From assembly GCA_028277885.1 (NCBI GenBank), contig JANQFK010000029.1:62001-126000 (forward strand): 64,000 nt of DNA, given 5' to 3'. This DNA comes from Myxococcota bacterium (GTDB lineage Bacteria; Myxococcota_A; UBA9160; UBA6930). Position numbers and translations under genes: made by a program. This document shows positions 60,064 through 64,000 of this stretch, one piece after another. Within the stretch, counting starts at the first letter, position 1. Every line of letters starts with the position of its first letter. The notes under the pieces are model-generated. The model made no database searches. It was not told where the DNA came from and saw nothing but the letters and a program-made list of their open reading frames with translations.

Positions 60064-61871
60064 GCGCCGCGCCGCCCCGCGCGCAGCCGCCGGGTGGCCG
60101 CCTCGTCGAGGGCGAGGTCCCCCGCCTCGAGGCTGCCGGTGAGCGCCACGCCGTAGTCGCGCTCCGCCGACTCCGGCGAGACCAGCTCGTCGAGCACGTC
60201 CTCGAGCACCTTCCCGGGCTCGCGCTCGAGCGGGTCCCCCCAGCCACCGCCGCCCCCGTACAGGTACTCGAAGGCCTCGCCGGCCTCGTGGGGCACGGCG
60301 TTCGCCATGCAGGCCACGCGCTCGGCGTGGGGCGTGTTCCAGCGCACCGTGAGCCGGTTGGGCGAGCCGTCGTGCCCGCCCGCCACGCCGGACATCGGGT
60401 ACTTCATGCCCACCATGTAGGTGGAGACCGTGGCCGGGGCGAGCACGCGCTTGACCACCCGGGAGCCCGGGCAGCCGCGCCAGCGCCCCGCGCCGCCGCT
60501 GTCGATGTGGTAGTCGCAGCCCTCGTGGAGCACCGGGAAGATCGACTCGTTGATCTCCGCCGTGGCGCGGATCAGGTTGCCGAAGGAGGCGGGCATGGAG
60601 CCCCAGCCGTCCTGGCCCTTCACCGCGTTGCAGTAGGCGGCCAGGCAGTCCACCGAGTGGTCGAAGAACACCTCGCCGGTCTCGGGGTGGGTGCCGTAGA
60701 TCACCGTGGGCATGCCGAGCTTGTAGATCTGGGGGCAGGAGCGCTCGGGCAGCACCGCGGCCAGGGCCTTGGCGATGGCCTCGCCCACCTCCACGCCGGG
60801 GTGGTGGGTGCCCGCCGCCACCGTGCGGCCCACGTGGGGGTTCAGGCAGCAGCCCTCGGGGACCACCAGCTCGATGGAGTCGAAGAAGCCCTCGTTCTTG
60901 GGGATGCCCGGGTCCATCATGGTGGCGAGCTGGGCCACCACGTAGCCGCGGGTGTTGCCGAAGGAGCTGTAGGCCTTCAGGTCCTGGCGCTCGTCGGAGC
61001 CGGTGAAGTCGACCTTCAGCCGGTCGCCGGCGACCGTCACCGCGACGTGGACGTGGATGTCCGGGTTGCCGATGGGGTCGTGGTCGACGTACACGTCGGC
61101 CTCGTAGGTGCCGTCGGGCCAGGCCGACACCTCGTCGCGGAAGCGCCGCGCCGCGTGGTCGATGGCGTGCTCCACGGCGGCCTCCACGGCGGGCACGCCG
61201 TGGCTCTCGATGATCTCGCCGAGGCGCCGGGCGCCGAGCTGGGCGGCGCCGATCTGGGCGCGCAGGTCGCCCATGAAGCTCGGCGTGCGGTTGTTGGTCT
61301 CGAGCAGGTAGAGGACGTCGCGGCGCGGCACCCCGCGGTCGTAGACCTTCACCGCCGGGATGCGCACGCCCTCGGCCCAGATGTCGATGGCCTCGGCGTT
61401 GTAGCCGCCCGGCATGCCGCCCCCGGTGTCCGCGTGGTGGCACTGGATGGAGGCGATCAGCACCACCCGCCCGTCGGCCACCACCGGGGCGAACACGTTG
61501 TAGTCCGGCAGGTGGCCGCCGCCGTGGTAGGGATCGTTGGCCACCAGCACGTCGCCCTCGTTCAGCCCCTCCTCGGCGAAGAACTCCAGCGCGAAGCGCA
61601 CCGGCAGGGTGGAGGAGAGCATGAACTGCGGGATCCCCACGGAGAGCGCGGCGAGCCGGCCGTCGGCGGCGAGGATCGTGGCGTTGCGCTCGTTCGACTG
61701 GTTCAGGATGGGCGTGGTGGCGGTGAGGGAGACGTGGGTCGCCATCTCGTAGGCGACCGTCTCCATGGCGCCCCGGATCACCTCGGCGGTGACGGGATCG
61801 AACCCCTCGGCCCCCGCGCCGTCCGAAGGGGTCGAGGTCGTGGAGCGGGCGCGCGCGTCGGGGCTTGCCAT
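60060..61871 (-). CDS. Hydantoinase-B family protein (HyuB-like)
   Basis: 603 residues. VTAEVIRGAMETVAYEMA, the metal-site motifs NDPYHGGGHLPDYNVF and CHHADTGGGMPGG, and GYVVAQLATMMD are characteristic. It pairs with HyuA in the ATP-dependent activation of a carbonyl or lactam group. The start ATG at 61871 is followed by a 20-residue Ser/Thr-rich stretch. Upstream lies operator site 5 overlapping a GATAAT -10 box (61889-61894) on this strand. It could provide an unusual activation or carboxylation step in the island. Confidence 0.9.
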   Translation of the reverse strand: MASPDARARSTTSTPSDGAGAEGFDPVTAEVIRGAMETVAYEMATHVSLTATTPILNQSNERNATILAADGRLAALSVGIPQFMLSSTLPVRFALEFFAEEGLNEGDVLVANDPYHGGGHLPDYNVFAPVVADGRVVLIASIQCHHADTGGGMPGGYNAEAIDIWAEGVRIPAVKVYDRGVPRRDVLYLLETNNRTPSFMGDLRAQIGAAQLGARRLGEIIESHGVPAVEAAVEHAIDHAARRFRDEVSAWPDGTYEADVYVDHDPIGNPDIHVHVAVTVAGDRLKVDFTGSDERQDLKAYSSFGNTRGYVVAQLATMMDPGIPKNEGFFDSIELVVPEGCCLNPHVGRTVAAGTHHPGVEVGEAIAKALAAVLPERSCPQIYKLGMPTVIYGTHPETGEVFFDHSVDCLAAYCNAVKGQDGWGSMPASFGNLIRATAEINESIFPVLHEGCDYHIDSGGAGRWRGCPGSRVVKRVLAPATVSTYMVGMKYPMSGVAGGHDGSPNRLTVRWNTPHAERVACMANAVPHEAGEAFEYLYGGGGGWGDPLEREPGKVLEDVLDELVSPESAERDYGVALTGSLEAGDLALDEAATRRLRAGRRGA

Positions 61872-61890
61872 GCCGGAGCCTCGGCGGGAT

Positions 61891-61911
61891 TATCTGACGG
61901 CCCATCAGATT
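61891..61911. promoter_or_regulatory. TCTGAC operator, site 5
   Basis: Arms TATCTGAC and ATCAGATT around GGCCC, with two mismatches between the arms. Located between the divergent hyuB-like and VOC genes, overlapping the hyuB GATAAT box. Confidence 0.65.
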
Positions 61912-61937
61912 CGTCAACGGCCGCCGCCGGAGCCCGC

Positions 61938-62372
61938 GTGCGCTTCTCCCACATCGGAATCTGCGTGTCGGACCTCGACGCCTCGCTGCGCTTCTACCGC
62001 GACGGGCTCGGCTTCCGCGAGGTCTCGCGCCTCGACGTGAGCGGCGCCGCGGCGGAGCGCCTGCTCGAGCTCGCGCCCCTCGCGCTGCACGCGGTCTGGC
62101 TCGAGCGCGACGGCACGCGCATCGAGCTGCTCCACTACGCGAAGCCCGGCCACGCGGGCCCGGCGGAGCTCGCCGCCATGAACCGGCTCGGGCTCACCCA
62201 CCTCTCGCTCCGGGTGGAGGACCTCGACGCCGCCCTCGCCGAGCTGGGCGGCGCCGGCGGCCGGGTGCTCGAGGCGACCCGGGTGGAGGTCGCCGAGACG
62301 CGCAGCCGCGCGGCCTTCGTGACCGACCCCGACGGCACGCGGGTGGAGCTGGTCGAGCTCCCGGAGCGCTGA
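61938..62372 (+). CDS. VOC-family (glyoxalase-like) protein
   Basis: 144 residues. Two beta-alpha-beta-beta-beta units: SHIGICVSDLDASLRFYRDG in the first and LTHLSLRVEDLDAALAELGG with VTDPDGTRVELVEL in the second. Candidate metal ligands are the His in SHIG, Glu in RIELLHY, His in LTHLS and Glu in RVELVE. The family includes lyases, epimerases such as methylmalonyl-CoA epimerase, and extradiol dioxygenases. The length fits an epimerase or lyase. It is convergent with the hydroxylase gene, three bases apart. Confidence 0.85.
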   Translation: MRFSHIGICVSDLDASLRFYRDGLGFREVSRLDVSGAAAERLLELAPLALHAVWLERDGTRIELLHYAKPGHAGPAELAAMNRLGLTHLSLRVEDLDAALAELGGAGGRVLEATRVEVAETRSRAAFVTDPDGTRVELVELPER

Positions 62373-62375
62373 GGC

Positions 62376-63275
62376 TCAGTCGCGAGGCGGGGCCGGGAGC
62401 GGCGCGGCCCGGGTCTCCCACAGCGAGCGGAACGGGTAGGCCATCTGCCCGAGGAAGCCGTTCGGCACCGGGTCGCCCTCGATGCCCACGCGCGCCACCG
62501 GGTTGTGGTCCGGGTGGTTGTAGGTGCCGAACAGGATGTCCCAGATCGGGAACGCGCCGAAGTTGCTGTCCTGGAGGCGGCGGACCTCGGCGTGGTGGAC
62601 GTAGTGGTTCTGGACCGTCGGGATCCAGTAGTGGAGCCAGTGGGGGAAGCGCTGGTCGAGGTTCGAGTGGGCGAGGTTGCCCTGGAAGACCGCCCACAGC
62701 ACCACCCAGGTCATCACCTCGGGCCCGACGCCCAGCAGCAGGAAGGGCGTGGGCACGATCAGGAACTCGAGGAACTCCTCGCCCACGTGCTGGCGCCCGG
62801 ACTTGAGCAGGTGCATCTGGCGCGTGTCGTGGTGGATGGCGTGGAACCACCAGAGCGCGTCGAAGCTGTGGAGCGAGCGGTGGTAGAGGTAGCCGAACAG
62901 GCTCCACAGCAGGGCGGCCGCGCCGATCTGGACGAGCAGCGGCCACTGGTGGGGCCAGGCCGCCGAGAGCCCGAGCCCCTGGGCGGAGAGCCAGGCGACG
63001 GCGGTCACCGCCAGCGCGTGGGCGGCGGGGCGGCCGGCGAACTGGAACACGACGCCGTGGGCGACGTCGTTCACGGTCTGCGGGTCGCGCAGCATGTTGG
63101 CGTCGCCGCGGCGGGGCAGCAGCTGCTCGGCCACCACCAGGAGCAGGGTGTTGGCGATGGTCATGGTCAGCACGACCGAGGGGCTCGGGATGCCGCCGCC
63201 GGCCAGCCACCCCGTGGCGCCGAAGCAGACGGCGAGGACGCACCACCAGCTCGCGTAGGCGAGGACCGCCCGCAT
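62376..63275 (-). CDS. Sterol desaturase / fatty acid hydroxylase-like membrane protein
   Basis: 299 residues with about five hydrophobic helices and the eight-histidine motif set of the FA-hydroxylase superfamily: HRSLH, HAIHH and VHHAEVRR, with further His in YNHPDHNP. It uses a di-iron site to hydroxylate or desaturate lipids or sterols. ATG 63275 has a strong GAGGAGG site; the frame stays open for 43 codons upstream without a good start. It is divergent from TetR3, which may regulate it. Confidence 0.88.
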   Translation of the reverse strand: MRAVLAYASWWCVLAVCFGATGWLAGGGIPSPSVVLTMTIANTLLLVVAEQLLPRRGDANMLRDPQTVNDVAHGVVFQFAGRPAAHALAVTAVAWLSAQGLGLSAAWPHQWPLLVQIGAAALLWSLFGYLYHRSLHSFDALWWFHAIHHDTRQMHLLKSGRQHVGEEFLEFLIVPTPFLLLGVGPEVMTWVVLWAVFQGNLAHSNLDQRFPHWLHYWIPTVQNHYVHHAEVRRLQDSNFGAFPIWDILFGTYNHPDHNPVARVGIEGDPVPNGFLGQMAYPFRSLWETRAAPLPAPPRD

Positions 63276-63349
63276 GCCGCCTCCTCGGGCTCCGGTTCGC
63301 ATGCATTCTAGACCGGGGCGCGGGCCTGGGGAGGGGGGTTCGGGCCCCG

Positions 63350-63400
63350 ATTTTTCGAACTTACAGCCAACTATAAGCTTGCAATCCCATGTAAGCAGCC
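63350..63400. promoter_or_regulatory. AT-rich divergent promoter region between hydroxylase and TetR3
   Basis: The least GC-rich stretch nearby. It contains CTTACA (63359-63364) and TGTAAG (63390-63395) as a widely spaced inverted repeat, and a minus-strand TATAGT box. It probably houses both divergent promoters and a TetR3 site; the exact elements are uncertain. Confidence 0.4.
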
Positions 63401-63413
63401 TCATCCTGTCCGG

Positions 63414-64000
63414 GTGAGCGCGACCCCGGACCTCTCACGGCGGGAGCGGAAGAAGGCGGCGCTGCGCCGGCGCCTCCTCGACTGCGCGCTGGCCCTGTTC
63501 GAGGAGCGGGGATTCGCGGCGACGCGGGTCTCGGAGATCTGCGAGCGCGCCGACGTCGCCGAGAAGACCTTCTTCAACCACTTCCCGTCGAAGCGCCACC
63601 TGCTCCGCGAGATCGCGGGCGAGGCCCTGGACCGGCTGCTGGTGGACCTCGAGGAGGTGCGGAAGTCCGACGCCAGCACGGCGGAGCGCCTCCAGACCTT
63701 CTTCGAGCGCCTGGCCGACAACGCCGAGCAGGCCGGCCCGATGCACCGCGAGCTGCTCACCGAGATCATCCACGTGGCCCACGAGGCCGGCACCGAGACC
63801 GAGCAGACCCAGCGGATCCAGGAGGCCTTCGGCGCCCTCATCCACGAGGGTCGTGCGTCGGGGGAGGTGATCCTGCGCCACGGGCCCGAGGTGCTCACCG
63901 AGATGGTCATGGGCGCCTTCTACGTGCTGATGTTCAACTGGGCGAATCTCGAGGGGTACCCGCTCCGCAAGCACGCCGTGGACGCCGGGCGGTTCCTCGC
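63414..64000 (+). CDS. TetR-family regulator 3 (3' end outside window)
   Basis: About 195 residues are visible before the window ends. GTG 63414 begins SATPDLSRRERKKAALRR, then the helix-turn-helix LFEERGFAATRVSEICERAD and KTFFNHFPSKRHLLREI, typical of TetR. The rest is the helical ligand-binding domain. No stop is reached. It is divergent from the sterol-desaturase-like gene and is probably its repressor. The promoter region differs in sequence from the TCTGAC sites. Confidence 0.88.
   Translation, partial: MSATPDLSRRERKKAALRRRLLDCALALFEERGFAATRVSEICERADVAEKTFFNHFPSKRHLLREIAGEALDRLLVDLEEVRKSDASTAERLQTFFERLADNAEQAGPMHRELLTEIIHVAHEAGTETEQTQRIQEAFGALIHEGRASGEVILRHGPEVLTEMVMGAFYVLMFNWANLEGYPLRKHAVDAGRFL

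Overview
The window is a very GC-rich bacterial chromosome segment from a Gram-negative organism: it encodes a PilQ outer-membrane secretin, lipoproteins and a PEP-CTERM protein. Type IV pilus genes, a deltaproteobacterial-style TPR protein and GspA-like ATPase, TetR-controlled CoA-ester degradation genes and a CehA-type hydrolase together suggest a free-living lineage of the old Deltaproteobacteria (Myxococcota, Binatota or Desulfobacterota-like). That placement is inference; there is no rRNA here. Every stretch longer than 300 bases holds a gene. I see no insertion sequence, prophage or CRISPR array.

Layout. (1) 1-8.7 kb: end of an unknown gene, a small secreted protein, a minus-strand sigma-54 activator (PilR-like), a short XRE regulator and pilMNOPQ. 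(2) 8.7-12.1 kb: aroK, aroB, a TPR protein, a Roadblock/LC7 protein and aroQ. (3) 12.1-18.2 kb: a 1225-residue TPR/acidic scaffold, a GspA-like AAA+ ATPase with a long Pro/Ala tail, and tRNA-Gly(CCC). (4) 18.2-25.7 kb: tandem paralogous lipoproteins, an alpha/beta hydrolase, a ribbon-helix-helix regulator with an 89-residue partner, a secreted CehA/McbA-type metallohydrolase and an unknown secreted protein. (5) 25.7-64 kb: a catabolic island of five divergently transcribed blocks. It encodes CoA ligases, acyl-CoA dehydrogenases, a Zn-alcohol dehydrogenase, SDRs, MaoC hydratase, CaiB CoA-transferases, thiolase-like plus DUF35, P450, two Ksh-like Rieske oxygenases, amidohydrolases, HyuA/HyuB, a VOC protein, a sterol-desaturase-like hydroxylase, an MFS transporter and three TetR regulators. 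The set fits oxygenase attack on a hydrophobic (steroid- or terpenoid-like) compound followed by CoA-dependent degradation.

Main observations. (a) One uninterrupted 1271-codon gene fuses an FGGY sugar kinase, a D-2-hydroxyacid dehydrogenase, an SCP2-like lipid-binding domain and a class II aldolase. (b) Five divergent promoters across 26 kb of the island share an 8-5-8 inverted repeat (core TCTGAC-N5-GTCAGA), which defines a probable TetR regulon. (c) A mosaic, hairpin-rich repeat of about 100-130 bp lies only between convergent genes, with one module inverted in one copy. (d) Several genes have a TANNNT box 6-8 bases before the start codon, suggesting leaderless transcripts. (e) Sigma-28-like promoters precede both the pilus operon and the TPR/ATPase pair.
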